Below, piece by piece: positions 5,550 through 5,574 of a DNA stretch of 5,574 nucleotides; positions within the stretch are counted from its first letter, which is position 1; each line of letters begins with the position of its first letter. The notes under the pieces were generated by a model. That model was not told the origin of the DNA and searched no databases. It saw only the letters and a list, made by a program, of their open reading frames with translations. The translations under genes were made by a program, and so were the position numbers. Origin of the DNA: Thermaerobacter marianensis (lineage in GTDB: Bacteria; Bacillota; Sulfobacillia; DYIH01; DYIG01); contig DYIG01000113.1 of NCBI GenBank assembly GCA_020723725.1, positions 1 through 5,574 on the forward strand, in the 5' to 3' direction.

Positions 5550-5574
5550 TTAATAGGTTTAACCCACACAATCA

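Noticed and set aside
5516..5569. An 18-codon N-terminal extension of FtsE from a start at 5569
   Set aside because: The ATG at 5515 has a near-ideal ribosome binding site and gives the normal FtsE length. The extension crosses the ribosome binding site and hairpin and has no family match.

Overview
The window (roughly balanced to slightly GC-rich) reads as an ordinary chromosomal segment of a bacterium, most likely a Gram-positive, spore-forming Clostridia-type Firmicute of the Desulfotomaculum/Pelotomaculum/Moorella sort. The reasons are the gene order ftsE-ftsX-M23 peptidase-ctpA, strong purine-rich Shine-Dalgarno sites, GTG and TTG starts, and an FtsEX-linked CtpA (in Bacillus subtilis ctpB also lies beside ftsEX). 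The genus assignment is inference. No tRNA, rRNA, CRISPR array, insertion sequence or integrase is visible.

Layout: the left edge holds the 3' part of a plus-strand HAD-superfamily phosphatase gene (ends at 556). Everything else is one minus-strand block, read right to left: ftsE (starts 5515), ftsX (ends 3949), an EnvC-like coiled-coil M23 peptidase (about 3936 to 2767), an S41 carboxyl-terminal processing protease ctpA (2711 to 1374), and a class-A beta-lactamase-fold serine hydrolase (1370 to 516). Spacings are an overlap, 0-12 bp, 55 bp and 3 bp, so this looks like one operon. The last gene converges on the HAD gene and overlaps its 3' end by 41 bp. There is no gene-free stretch longer than 60 bp.

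How the genes work together: FtsE (ATPase) and FtsX (membrane subunit) form the division-associated type VII ABC complex that controls a periplasmic or extracellular cell-wall hydrolase through its coiled coil. The M23 protein is the obvious partner. Unlike E. coli EnvC it keeps all its zinc and catalytic residues, so it is probably itself a peptidoglycan endopeptidase. CtpA is a membrane-anchored protease that could process or clear this hydrolase or another exported protein. The terminal serine hydrolase is the odd member: it has the SxxK, SDN and KTG motifs but no class-A general-base glutamate, no signal peptide and five cysteines, while the three exported or membrane neighbours have none in their mature parts.

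Points outside the standard annotation: a perfect 10-bp inverted repeat inside ftsE that coincides with an apparent two-residue insertion after the Q-loop; a perfect 7-bp hairpin just before the ftsE ribosome binding site; two gene junctions (ftsX/M23 and ctpA/serine hydrolase) where the two ORFs share a frame and are separated by a single TAG; and TAG as the stop of four consecutive genes. I see no clear evidence for a wholly new system; the serine hydrolase and its junction with ctpA are the parts most worth following.
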